NCBI GenBank assembly: GCA_028873075.1
Contig: JAGWND010000004.1
Coordinates: forward strand, 1 to 42,640
From: Bacteroidota bacterium
Lineage (GTDB): Bacteria; Bacteroidota; Ignavibacteria; UBA10030; UBA8401
Direction: 5' to 3'
Length of the DNA stretch: 42,640 bases
In this document: positions 1-6,757 of the stretch, piece by piece
Layout of the letters: every line of letters starts with the position of its first letter
Numbering within the stretch: the first letter of the stretch is position 1
The notes under the pieces: generated by a model
Told to the model about the DNA's origin: nothing
Seen by the model: the letters and a program-made list of their open reading frames with translations, nothing else
Databases searched by the model: none
Translations under genes and position numbers: made by a program

Positions 1-25
1 CTCTGAAAAAAATTGGTAAAAATGT

Positions 26-49
26 AGTCGCAACCTTCAGGGTGCGACT
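26..49 (-). repeat. Hairpin with T-rich tail downstream of leader ORF
   Basis: The arms AGTCGCA (26-32) and TGCGACT (43-49) form a 7-bp stem, extended inward by CC/GG pairs after one mismatch. On the minus strand it is followed by ACATTTTT and then a second T-run, so it could act as an intrinsic terminator in the leader that begins near 413. It could equally be a REP-like intergenic repeat, because similar short palindromes occur elsewhere in the window. Only the fold is seen; the role is inferred. Confidence 0.5.
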
Positions 50-62
50 GTAGTAGACGAAT

Positions 63-83
63 CCGCAGATATAAAGTCTGCGG
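63..83 (-). repeat. CCGCAGA/TCTGCGG hairpin in leader
   Basis: A perfect 7-bp inverted repeat, 63-69 against 77-83, with a 7-nt loop, lies 27 nt past the stop of the short Cys-rich ORF. The same TCTGCGG word also occurs inside that ORF (minus strand of 144-150), so the 77-83 arm has two possible partners. It may be a regulatory hairpin or one copy of a REP-like repeat. Confidence 0.55.
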
Positions 84-109
84 CCACCAATAAAGATTAA
101 TGCGTTGGC

Positions 110-220
110 TTATACAGCTAAGAAGCAACAACAGAGGAAATGTCCGCAGAAGTAGGCGGAGAGATGCTCAAGAACAGGTCTTGAAGCGTAAAAAAGATGT
201 AAGTTTGAAATGTTGTTCAT
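110..220 (-). CDS. Short Cys-rich leader ORF (36 aa), candidate leader peptide
   Basis: This ATG ORF of 36 codons ends in FLCCCFLAV, with three consecutive Cys codons at 125-133 and one more Cys codon at 146-148. It starts just after the SAM-riboswitch terminator. An AGAGG Shine-Dalgarno word, part of the 3' arm of that terminator, lies 10 nt before the ATG. There is no signal peptide and no recognisable domain. Known poly-Cys upstream ORFs in actinobacteria regulate sulfur genes by ribosome stalling when cysteine is scarce; by analogy this may be a cysteine-sensing leader peptide for a sulfur-metabolism gene beyond the left edge. It could instead be a chance ORF. The longer in-frame ORF reaching 358 would run through the riboswitch and is not believed. 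Confidence 0.45.
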   Translation of the reverse strand: MNNISNLHLFYASRPVLEHLSAYFCGHFLCCCFLAV

Positions 221-227
221 AATAAAA

Positions 228-260
228 AAACCTCTTTTGGAAGATGCCCAAAAGAGGTTT
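228..260 (-). terminator. Intrinsic terminator of SAM riboswitch expression platform
   Basis: A perfect 13-bp stem (228-240 with 248-260, 7-nt loop) is followed on the minus strand by a run of T with one A. It lies about 20 nt downstream of the SAM-I aptamer, the standard place for a SAM-dependent terminator. The 3' arm contains AGAGG, which may also serve as the ribosome binding site of the short ORF starting at 220, so the hairpin could control both transcription and translation. Confidence 0.85.
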
Positions 261-277
261 CCTAAATTCAATTTTGG

Positions 278-390
278 TTCATCTTCTGACCCGTTTCGCA
301 GGATCACAGAAATTAGCACCTGACGTCTTAATTTGGTGACCGGTTGCTGTGGTTTCACAGGGTCTGTCCCTCCGCCACTCTCGATGAAGC
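278..390 (-). promoter_or_regulatory. SAM-I (S-box) riboswitch
   Basis: Read on the minus strand, the segment shows the conserved S-box blocks in order: TTCATCGAGAG (P1 and kink-turn side), GGCGGAGGGAC, CCCTGTGAAACC, CAGCAACCGG, CAGGTGCTAATT and closing AGATGAA. P1 is TTCATC with GATGAA. This class binds S-adenosylmethionine and shuts off methionine/SAM synthesis or transport genes when SAM is plentiful. A good promoter lies upstream (421-448) and a terminator downstream (228-260). The controlled gene is not in the window; it must lie left of position 1. Confidence 0.92.
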
Positions 391-420
391 GCTCTGCTTT
401 TCAAAGAAATAACTATTATC

Positions 421-448
421 AATATAATCTTAAAATCGTTTTTGTCAA
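421..448 (-). promoter_or_regulatory. Sigma70-like promoter of the SAM-riboswitch leader
   Basis: TTGACA (minus strand of 443-448) and TATATT (421-426) are separated by 16 bp. Transcription would start near 413, about 20 nt before P1 of the riboswitch. The same hexamers, with 17-bp spacing, occur before rho (33459-33487), which suggests an ordinary housekeeping-type consensus in this genome. Confidence 0.75.
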
Positions 449-491
449 GTGGCTGAGGATTTTTTTGCCTTCTCTTTTTCGCAAAAATTCA

Positions 492-520
492 TTGCAACGC
501 AATCCTTTTCTTTGTATTTT
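492..520 (+). promoter_or_regulatory. Candidate promoter for plus-strand operon
   Basis: TTGCAA (492-497), 17 bp, then TATTTT (515-520), directed toward the Yip1-like gene at 596. This is a moderate match to a sigma70 consensus. The transcript would carry a short leader that contains the CGCCTGC/GCAGGCG hairpin at 550-577. Confidence 0.45.
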
Positions 521-549
521 TCATAAGAATAGAACAATGGGAGTGCCTG

Positions 550-577
550 CGCCTGCGTGGCGGGATGACGGCAGGCG
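550..577. repeat. CGCCTGC...GCAGGCG palindromic element (intergenic copy)
   Basis: A 7-bp inverted repeat (550-556 and 571-577) with a 14-nt loop lies just before the Yip1-like gene. The same arms, also closing a short loop, occur inside the FG-GAP gene at 11884-11913, so this looks like a dispersed REP-type element, not a gene-specific regulator. Confidence 0.5.
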
Positions 578-595
578 TACCTACAATGTTCATAC

Positions 596-1297
596 ATGAG
601 AACGTGTTCTGTATGTTCAAGTAAGAATGATGAAGCTGCCGTTGTCTGCTGGTCGTGCGGCAGCTACCTTCAGGAGCGGGTGCCGAATCTCGATCTCTTC
701 CCAATGATCTGGAAGATCATCGAATCGCCGCGGGCAGCTCTCCACCGCGCACTGATTGCCGAGCACAAAAATTATGTCTTGTTTCTGAACCTGTTCTTTG
801 GCATCGCTGTTTCGTTTGCATTGCTCTGGCTGCGCCATGCAGGGAATGAATTCGACAACTTGATCTACTTGTTGTTGCTCGGCGTTGTCATGGGATTAGT
901 ACTCGCATATCCGCTGGGCATGGGCGCTGTTTTCGGCATTCATGTGTTGGCAAAACTTTTTCGGGGAGCGGGAACCATGCGCAACACGTACGCTGTGATC
1001 GGATGGTCTCTCACCCCGATCTTGCTTTCGGTCATTTTTGTCTTGCCGATTGAGCTTGCTTCGATGGGTTTGTTGTTTTTCACGACGAACCCTTCGGCGT
1101 CCGAAGTCAAGCCGGCAGTTTTTTTTTCACTCGCCAGCATTGACGGCATGGCCGTGCTATGGACGATGTATCTTGCAGCACTCGGTGTCACTATCGTTCA
1201 TAAAATTCATTTTATTCCGGCACTGCTCATCGTGTTGAGCGTCGCGGCTGTTCTTTTCAGCGGAACGTACGCACTGTTCACGTTGCTCGCACTGTAG
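596..1297 (+). CDS. Zinc-ribbon, Yip1-like integral membrane protein
   Basis: The 233-aa protein begins with a rubredoxin/zinc-ribbon type knuckle: C4 and C7 (CSVC), then C18 and C21 (CWSC). After a linker there are about five hydrophobic segments (about 60-80, 88-120, 133-160, 175-200, 207-230), as in Yip1/YIF1-family proteins of bacteria. Bacterial members have no firmly known role; the zinc ribbon may hold the cytoplasmic end. The start is fixed by the ribbon being at the very N-terminus, although no clear Shine-Dalgarno is seen. It is the first gene of a four-gene plus-strand unit and lies 4 nt before the peptidase gene. Confidence 0.75.
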   Translation: MRTCSVCSSKNDEAAVVCWSCGSYLQERVPNLDLFPMIWKIIESPRAALHRALIAEHKNYVLFLNLFFGIAVSFALLWLRHAGNEFDNLIYLLLLGVVMGLVLAYPLGMGAVFGIHVLAKLFRGAGTMRNTYAVIGWSLTPILLSVIFVLPIELASMGLLFFTTNPSASEVKPAVFFSLASIDGMAVLWTMYLAALGVTIVHKIHFIPALLIVLSVAAVLFSGTYALFTLLAL

Positions 1298-1301
1298 AAC
1301 A

Positions 1302-1688
1302 ATGGACAGGCAGCAATTTGAAAATATTGTAGAAGAAGCATTTCAGCATCTTCCGCCCCTCTTCAAAAAGAATATCGAGAATGTTGAAATCGTCGTGGAA
1401 GATTTTCCTTCTTCTGCGATCAACAGGAACATGAACACGGGAAAGGGCTCAATGCTGTTGGGACTTTATCAAGGGGTTCCGTTGACTCACCGCGGGACCG
1501 GGTACGGCATGGCACCGGTTTTGCCGGACAGAATTTTTCTTTTCCGGCGCAGCATCGAACAGCTTTGCAGGAACGACGACGAAGTGCGGTATAAAATTTA
1601 TGAAGTTTTGTGCCATGAAATCGGACATTACTTCGGCATGAACGAACATCAGATCCGCACCGCGATGAAAGGCTGGCAGTACGAGTGA
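1302..1688 (+). CDS. Zincin-like metallopeptidase (possible Zn protease family)
   Basis: A 128-aa soluble protein with HEIGHYFG near the C-terminus (H105, E106, H109), followed by MNEHQIR, as in the small 'metallopeptidase family / zincin_1' proteins, which are usually 110-140 aa. The N-terminal half (VEIVVEDFPS) also matches that family's pattern. The HExxH motif supports zinc binding and peptidase chemistry, but no substrate is established. The gene lies 4 nt after the Yip1-like gene, so translation is probably coupled. A 171-aa antisense ORF here is a shadow. Confidence 0.82.
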   Translation: MDRQQFENIVEEAFQHLPPLFKKNIENVEIVVEDFPSSAINRNMNTGKGSMLLGLYQGVPLTHRGTGYGMAPVLPDRIFLFRRSIEQLCRNDDEVRYKIYEVLCHEIGHYFGMNEHQIRTAMKGWQYE

Positions 1689-1724
1689 ACCGATTTTTTC
1701 AAAACAACAGAAGGACACACCGTT

Positions 1725-2024
1725 ATGGCGAAAGTCATACTCACGATACAATATGAAATCGAAGAAGGAAAACGGGAAGAATACCTGAAGGCGATCGAGC
1801 AGTTGAAGCAGCACTACGCAGCGAACGGGCTTGTCTCTTATTCCGTCTTCGAGCAAAAACGAAAAAAGAATTCCTTCTTCGAAACATTCATCGCCGATAC
1901 AGAGGAGGCGTTCAACAAGTTCGAAGAAAGCGACGATGAGACGGCAGATCAGCTCACGGAGCAATTAACCCGCTTCATCAAAGATGGAAAACAAAAATAC
2001 GCAACCTACATTGAAACTAATTGA
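1725..2024 (+). CDS. Antibiotic biosynthesis monooxygenase-like (dimeric alpha/beta barrel) protein
   Basis: A 99-aa protein of beta-alpha-beta type: a first strand VILTIQYEIEEGKREEY, a helix with KAIEQLKQHY, a strand SYSVFEQKRKKNSFFETFIA, then an acidic helix. This resembles ABM/NIPSNAP-like small dimeric alpha+beta barrel proteins. Such proteins may bind heme or small molecules, or be purely structural; the sequence does not say which. An ACACACC-type leader without a strong Shine-Dalgarno precedes the ATG. It lies between the peptidase and the hemerythrin gene and is probably co-transcribed. Confidence 0.6.
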   Translation: MAKVILTIQYEIEEGKREEYLKAIEQLKQHYAANGLVSYSVFEQKRKKNSFFETFIADTEEAFNKFEESDDETADQLTEQLTRFIKDGKQKYATYIETN

Positions 2025-2063
2025 GGCACGACGGCTGTCTCTCTATCATGTATGAGGAATTCT

Positions 2064-2540
2064 ATGGCTGTCCGCGACCCTATTGCAATGTTTATGAAAG
2101 AGCACGACGCTGCGCTCGTGCAGCTTCGCATCCTGAAGAAATCCGTCGAAGAAATAAAGAAGAGCGGCTACACGGAAAAAGTCTTCAGACAGCTTCTCAA
2201 AGCGACGGAGTTCGTTGATGAAGAAGTCCGTGTGCATAACGGGAAAGAGGAAAGTGCTCTTTTCCCGATCATTGAACGATATGTAGACGGTCCGACAAAC
2301 GTCTTGCGCGATGATCACCTCCGCATGGCAAAGATTTACAAGAAGCTCCATTACTCTATCAACACGCTGAAAGCAAGCCATGACGATAGAACGGCACGCG
2401 CCGAACTTTTCGACGCGGCAGAAGGCATCGTGCAACTGATGGTGAATCACATCCACAAGGAAAACCTCATCCTGTTCCCCCTCGTTAAAAGATTTCTTAC
2501 AAAAGAAGAGCTAAGAGAAGTCGCGCAGAGGATGCTGTGA
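2064..2540 (+). CDS. Hemerythrin HHE-domain protein
   Basis: A 158-aa four-helix bundle with the non-heme di-iron ligand set of hemerythrin/HHE proteins: KEHD (H14), VHNGKEE (H58, E62), DDHLRM (H85) and HIHKENLILFP near the C-terminus. Such proteins bind oxygen or NO or buffer iron; DUF438/RIC-like roles in Fe-S repair are one option. The start at 2064 is preferred over the ATG at 2052 because TGAGGA lies 5 nt before it. It is the last gene of the plus-strand unit and converges on the SDR at 2688. Confidence 0.85.
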   Translation: MAVRDPIAMFMKEHDAALVQLRILKKSVEEIKKSGYTEKVFRQLLKATEFVDEEVRVHNGKEESALFPIIERYVDGPTNVLRDDHLRMAKIYKKLHYSINTLKASHDDRTARAELFDAAEGIVQLMVNHIHKENLILFPLVKRFLTKEELREVAQRML

Positions 2541-2617
2541 AAGATTTCTTTCCCGCTTCCGAATTCTTTTTTATCTACCACCTCACAAAGCCCTGGAACG
2601 CCGGAAAAATCGAATAA

Positions 2618-2636
2618 GGAATGAGGCGCTCATTCC
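2618..2636. terminator. Hairpin between convergent genes
   Basis: GGAATGAG (2618-2625) and CTCATTCC (2629-2636) form a perfect 8-bp stem with a GCG loop, between the hemerythrin stop (2540) and the SDR stop (2688). No strong U-tract follows on either strand, so it may be a weak terminator or a repeat; the flanking text repeats the word ATTCC several times. Confidence 0.4.
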
Positions 2637-2687
2637 ATTCTTCCAACATTCCAATATTCCTGTTGCCCCGCTTAAAGGAGATTCGAT

Positions 2688-3398
2688 TTATACCCGAAAC
2701 CGCTGCGCATCGAACGCCCGGCCCGTAATGCCGAGCGATTCATCCGATGCGAGAAAAACAAACGGATCGAGTATCTCCCCGGGTTTCCGCAGCGTGTTCG
2801 GGTCCTCCTGCGGAAATGCCAGACGCCGCATTTCCGTCGCAACGCCGCCGGGATTGATCGAATTCACGCGAATATTTCGCGAGCGCAATTCTTCCGCCAA
2901 CAGTTTCGTCATCCCTTCCAACGCAAATTTCGAAACGGCATACGCTCCCCATGCCGGTTGCACAGTTCTCCCCACCGATGAAGAAACATTGATGATGGAG
3001 CCGCCAGTGTTGAAATGCGGAATCAAATATTTCGTCATCAGAAACACACCGGTAACATTCACAGCGAAAACTTTCTGCCAATCAGTCAATGGATAATCTG
3101 CTAGCTCGTTGCGGGAGCCGAGCACGCCCGCATTGTTCACAAGAATATCAATGCCGCTCCACATCGAAGTACACGCCGCAACAAACTCCAGCACCTGCCT
3201 TTCGTCGGTGATGTCGGTTTGTTCGAACGTCGCCTTCCCGCCATGTGATAAAATTTCCAAGCTTACCGATCGCAGCAACTCCCCATTCCGCGCACACAGG
3301 CAGACCGCCGCTCCTTCTGCGGCGAACCGTTGTGCAACAGCGCGCCCCACACCGCGCGAGGCTCCGGTGACGACAGCAACTTTATTTTTAAGTTTCAT
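2688..3398 (-). CDS. SDR-family oxidoreductase
   Basis: This 236-aa protein is a classical short-chain dehydrogenase/reductase. TGASRGVG (11-18) is the nucleotide-binding loop, NNAG (88-91) follows strand 4, and NVSSS with YAVSK (Y153, K157) gives the catalytic Ser-Tyr-Lys triad. The C-terminal part resembles FabG-type 3-ketoacyl reductases, but the substrate cannot be read. The ATG overlaps the arfB stop by 4 nt, so it is translationally coupled to arfB. It is the last gene of the long minus-strand stretch. Confidence 0.88.
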   Translation of the reverse strand: MKLKNKVAVVTGASRGVGRAVAQRFAAEGAAVCLCARNGELLRSVSLEILSHGGKATFEQTDITDERQVLEFVAACTSMWSGIDILVNNAGVLGSRNELADYPLTDWQKVFAVNVTGVFLMTKYLIPHFNTGGSIINVSSSVGRTVQPAWGAYAVSKFALEGMTKLLAEELRSRNIRVNSINPGGVATEMRRLAFPQEDPNTLRKPGEILDPFVFLASDESLGITGRAFDAQRFRV

Positions 3399-3835
3399 GA
3401 AAATGATTCAGTATCGATCCTTTTTCTCCGGAGTGCTTTCACAACAGAACGCTTCTTCTTTTCGTCCACTCGGCGCTGATGTGAAGATTCACCGGGAACT
3501 GTGGCTTTCCGTTCCTTCTTTTTGCGGCTTGCGCGTTTCAGTAATTCGGAAAATTTTTCGATCGCCGTCTCTCTGTTCTTCCACTGACTCCGCGATTCCT
3601 GCGCCACAACCCGCAACATACCTTTTGAATCAATTTTGTTTTTGAGATTCTGCAGTAGAAGACGTTTGGTGTCGGCATCCAAGCTCATCGCCACAGCAAG
3701 GTCGAACAGCAATTCAACACGTGAGGAAACGCGGTTCACATTTTGTCCGCCGGGACCGCCGCTGCGCGAAAATCTGAATTGAATTTCCGAGAGGGGAATG
3801 ACGATTCTATCGTTGATGCGGATTGAGTTTTCCAT
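3395..3835 (-). CDS. arfB: Alternative ribosome-rescue factor ArfB / peptidyl-tRNA hydrolase
   Basis: A 146-aa protein with the release-factor catalytic signature SGGPGGQNVN (GGQ at 29-31) and the basic C-terminal tail (KKKERKATVPG...KKKRSVVKALRRKR) that ArfB/YaeJ inserts into the mRNA channel of stalled ribosomes. It lacks the codon-recognition domains of RF1/RF2, as expected. The internal ATG at 3835 is chosen because it begins right before the conserved core; the upstream in-frame extension runs into a repeat-rich intergenic segment. Confidence 0.9.
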   Translation of the reverse strand: MENSIRINDRIVIPLSEIQFRFSRSGGPGGQNVNRVSSRVELLFDLAVAMSLDADTKRLLLQNLKNKIDSKGMLRVVAQESRSQWKNRETAIEKFSELLKRASRKKKERKATVPGESSHQRRVDEKKKRSVVKALRRKRIDTESFS

Positions 3836-3854
3836 GGAACAACTTCTCATAAAA

Positions 3855-3948
3855 AAGCCCCGAACAAAATTCGAGACCGGAAATTTGAGATTGAAGATAT
3901 CAAAATCTTCAATCGACAATCTACACTCTTAAATTTTAAGCGGGGCTT
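3855..3948 (-). terminator. Terminator-like stem with a repeat in its loop
   Basis: AAGCCCCG (3855-3862) and CGGGGCTT (3941-3948) pair, and on the minus strand the second arm runs into TTTTTTAT, as in a rho-independent terminator following ccmF (stop at 3973). The loop is unusually long, about 78 nt, and itself contains a perfect 10-bp inverted repeat (3889-3898 with 3905-3914) of the TTGAA/TTCAA type seen in other gaps. It looks like a terminator whose loop was invaded or expanded by this repeat. Confidence 0.5.
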
Positions 3949-3972
3949 AGGGAAAAGCCGTCGTTCTCTTCT

Positions 3973-6294
3973 TCATTCCGACATTGTTGAATCCCGGCGA
4001 GCTTCTTCCCTTCGCCGAGCAATGGTAATGAGAAAACCGCCGATGAGAATAAATACGCCAAGCCACACAAGGTTAATGTACGGTTTAATCGTCGCTTCTA
4101 CAACAAGCACATCGTTCTTTTTCTTCTGAGGCTTTCCACCGGGATCTACAATGGCGACCGTTGCAGTAGAATTGTGTTCTCCTTCTTGTGCAGGTCGAAC
4201 GCTTTTCAAAGTTATTTGAATGCCGCTGTGCGACAGCGATGCAGGGATAAATTGAATTTGTCCGCGATTGTTGTGCATTGCAGGGACGACGCGCTCCTTC
4301 TTTCCGTCATGCGTTACATTAAGATTGACTTTGACCACATTACCGAATTCGGGTGAAGTGGAGAAAGTATAGCCGATGTATTCCACAGTGATCCCGTCAA
4401 TGCGTTGTGGCTTCCCCTGATACAACGTAACCTCTGTGCCTTGCCCTCCATCCGGCTGATCGAGCGAAAGCGGGGAAACATAAAAATCTTTCGTGAGCAG
4501 ATTGATGATGTCCGGGTTGCGGATCATCCCTTCGTTATCCCGCCCGCTGAACATCACGGGCGAAACCACAAATCGCCTCCTCCCTTTTTCAACTTCAACA
4601 TCAAATGCAAATCTTCCCCGCTCGGTCGGACGGTAACCAAGATACGTCATTTTGTAGCCGAGTGCCTCGACGGCCTTCCCTTGCTCTAACGAAACCGTCT
4701 CCTTGGTGTCGTACTTCGCCGAAGCGACAAACCCGAGAAACATCAATGCAATGCCGATGTGGGCAATGGCGCCGCCGGCCATTCTCGGATTTCCTTTCAT
4801 AACCCTGTAACCAACTAGAAGATTTGCGCATAGCATAAAGGCGGCAGCAAAAATAAAAACGACCATTGCAGCGCTGCGTGCGCCCACAGCATAAGAAATT
4901 CCGCCGACTGCAATCGCCAACAAAACCGGAAGACGAAGACTTCGCCAGAAAGATTTCTTGTCGGAATTTTTCCACCACAACAATTGTCCAATGCCCGAAA
5001 GAAGCGCAATGACAACCCCCATCGGCAAAACAGTGGTGACGTAGTACGATGTATCAACGGCAGAAAGCTTGTTTTTCCAGATGCTTGTAATGATCGGCGA
5101 CGATGTTCCGATGACGACGAACAGCGAGGCAAAAACCAATGCCGATGCGCCGAGAAACAGGGCGAACTCGCGGGAAAAGAAACTGTGCTCGACCGGAACT
5201 CTCGGCATTTCTTTCCTTCGCGCAAAGAACAATCCGAATCCGATCGCCGCAAACACAACAATGATGAGAAGAAGCATCCAGTACACCCACATTCCCGGTT
5301 CTGCAAACGAGTGAACGGACGTTTCCCCCAACACGCCGCTTCGCGTAAGGAATGTTGAGTAAAGAACGAGAATATAACACAACAAGCTGAGCACAAAATT
5401 CGTTTTGATAAAGCTTCCGCTGCGGCGCTGCGAAAGCATTGTGTGAATCGAAGCAACACACACAAGCCACGGCACGAGCGACGAATTTTCAACCGGGTCC
5501 CATCCCCAATAGCCGCCCCACCCAAGAGTCTCATACGCCCAATAGCCCCCGAGAACGATCCCTGTTCCAAGCACCATCGCGCCGAACACCGTCCACGGAG
5601 TGGAAACGCGAATCCAGCTCACGTAATCGCGCTTTAACATTCCGGCAACGGCGTACGCAAACGGAATTGACATTGACGTGAATCCGAGAAAAAGCACGGG
5701 CGGATGAATCACCATCCAGTAATTTTGCAGCAACGGATTCAAACCGCGGCCTTCCAACGGATACTGTGCCCACAGTCCCTTCGCACGATCAAGCCACACA
5801 ACATTGGCATCTCCTGCGGGAATAGCGCCTGTATGAATTAAATCTTTCGGAAAAACATCCCAAATATACGTAAACGGATTTTTGATGATGAGCATGAGAA
5901 GAAGAAACGTCAGGATCAGCGAAAAGATCGTCATGAATTCCGATTCGTATCCCTTGTGCGCCGAATAGCGAAGGAGAACCGCACCAATCACACCGGTATA
6001 CAAAGCCCAAAGCGTAAAGCTTCCTTCCTGTCCTGCATAGAATGTCGAGAACAACAGCGGTCCGGGCAAATCGGTTGAGCTGTAATTCCACACGTAGGAA
6101 AATTGAAATTGATGCGTCATCAAAATATAAATCAGCGACACTGCAATGAGAATGATTGAAACGACCGCGGTGTGGTACGCGATCCGCGCGAAAAGAAGAA
6201 CGCGGCTTGAAAATCTGCGATGGTTAAGAAAATAGAGAATGGCAGAAAGCAGCGACGCAGAAAAAGCAATTTTAACTATGATACTTCCGATCAT
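3973..6294 (-). CDS. ccmF: Cytochrome c maturation heme lyase CcmF
   Basis: A 773-aa, many-times-membrane-spanning protein with the WWD heme-handling domain (WGGYWGWDPVENSS, about residues 258-271) and the HPPVLF histidine motif just before it (about 197). CcmF takes heme from holo-CcmE and attaches it to CxxCH motifs of apocytochromes at the outer face of the inner membrane. It is longer than the roughly 650 aa of proteobacterial CcmF, with a large C-terminal periplasmic domain before the last helix. The ATG at 6294 is preferred to the upstream TTG at 6321. It is the last gene of ccmABCDEF; no ccmG or ccmH follows in the window. Confidence 0.93.
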   Translation of the reverse strand: MIGSIIVKIAFSASLLSAILYFLNHRRFSSRVLLFARIAYHTAVVSIILIAVSLIYILMTHQFQFSYVWNYSSTDLPGPLLFSTFYAGQEGSFTLWALYTGVIGAVLLRYSAHKGYESEFMTIFSLILTFLLLMLIIKNPFTYIWDVFPKDLIHTGAIPAGDANVVWLDRAKGLWAQYPLEGRGLNPLLQNYWMVIHPPVLFLGFTSMSIPFAYAVAGMLKRDYVSWIRVSTPWTVFGAMVLGTGIVLGGYWAYETLGWGGYWGWDPVENSSLVPWLVCVASIHTMLSQRRSGSFIKTNFVLSLLCYILVLYSTFLTRSGVLGETSVHSFAEPGMWVYWMLLLIIVVFAAIGFGLFFARRKEMPRVPVEHSFFSREFALFLGASALVFASLFVVIGTSSPIITSIWKNKLSAVDTSYYVTTVLPMGVVIALLSGIGQLLWWKNSDKKSFWRSLRLPVLLAIAVGGISYAVGARSAAMVVFIFAAAFMLCANLLVGYRVMKGNPRMAGGAIAHIGIALMFLGFVASAKYDTKETVSLEQGKAVEALGYKMTYLGYRPTERGRFAFDVEVEKGRRRFVVSPVMFSGRDNEGMIRNPDIINLLTKDFYVSPLSLDQPDGGQGTEVTLYQGKPQRIDGITVEYIGYTFSTSPEFGNVVKVNLNVTHDGKKERVVPAMHNNRGQIQFIPASLSHSGIQITLKSVRPAQEGEHNSTATVAIVDPGGKPQKKKNDVLVVEATIKPYINLVWLGVFILIGGFLITIARRREEARRDSTMSE

Positions 6295-6331
6295 GACTTG
6301 GCAAATATACCCTGACCACAAAAAACTGTCA

Positions 6332-6350
6332 GGCGAAGCTTTGCTTCGCC
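6332..6350. repeat. GGCGAAGC/GCTTCGCC hairpin between ccmE and ccmF
   Basis: A perfect 8-bp stem (6332-6339, 6343-6350) with a TTT loop fills most of the short gap between the ccmE stop and the ccmF start. There is no U-tract. It could stabilise or segment the ccm mRNA, or be a REP-like insertion. Confidence 0.5.
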
Positions 6351-6353
6351 CTG

Positions 6354-6743
6354 CTACAATGTTTTCTTTACAGCCGAAGCGTCACCTTCATATTTCGACG
6401 GGCATTTTGTGAGAATTTCGCTGGCATGAAATGCACCATCTTTGTAACGCCCCTTTGCAACGATACTTGTTGCGATCTCGAAATTGTTCGGCTTGCCCCC
6501 TTCGAGAATAACCTTCTCCTCTTTATTATTATCGTCTTTCATATAAAAAATGAACTGCCCGCTTTTTGTATCGAGCTGCGATTCTTTATTGCGGAGCCAT
6601 GCGCCTTTCACTTGTACTTTCTTGCCGAGTTTTTCCGCCTTGGCGAAGTCTGTGTACTCCACGTTGCTGTTCATGAACGAAATTGCGCCGAAGATCACGA
6701 ACACAGCGATGACGACGCTGCCGATGATAATTTTGAGTTTCAT
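6354..6743 (-). CDS. ccmE: Heme chaperone CcmE, CxxxY variant
   Basis: A 129-aa protein with one N-terminal membrane anchor (4-24) and the small beta-barrel of CcmE (VQVKGAW, FIFYMKDD, VAKGRYKDGAFHASEIL). The heme-binding site reads LTKCPSKY: Cys114 takes the place of the usual His of HxxxY, with Tyr118 kept. Such CxxxY forms are known from Desulfovibrio and archaea, where the Ccm system is streamlined. CcmE receives heme through CcmABCD and passes it to CcmF. It has a good Shine-Dalgarno (AGGAGG) right after the ccmD stop. Confidence 0.9.
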   Translation of the reverse strand: MKLKIIIGSVVIAVFVIFGAISFMNSNVEYTDFAKAEKLGKKVQVKGAWLRNKESQLDTKSGQFIFYMKDDNNKEEKVILEGGKPNNFEIATSIVAKGRYKDGAFHASEILTKCPSKYEGDASAVKKTL

Positions 6744-6757
6744 AAAAAAATTCCCTC

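Noticed and set aside
221-358. Upstream part of an 82-codon minus-strand ORF reaching 358
   Set aside because: It would translate straight through the SAM-I aptamer and its terminator; only the short 110-220 portion after the terminator has its own start and Shine-Dalgarno.
333-599. Plus-strand ORF of 88 codons
   Set aside because: It lies antisense to the riboswitch and promoter, is Arg/Phe-rich without any domain, and has no ribosome binding site.
1449-1964. 171-codon antisense ORF
   Set aside because: It covers the zincin and ABM-like genes on the other strand; its composition is that of a shadow frame.
4815-5570. 251-codon second minus-strand ORF inside ccmF
   Set aside because: It is a frame-shifted shadow of ccmF with Ser/Arg/Cys-rich composition; the true frame is intact with the WWD motif.
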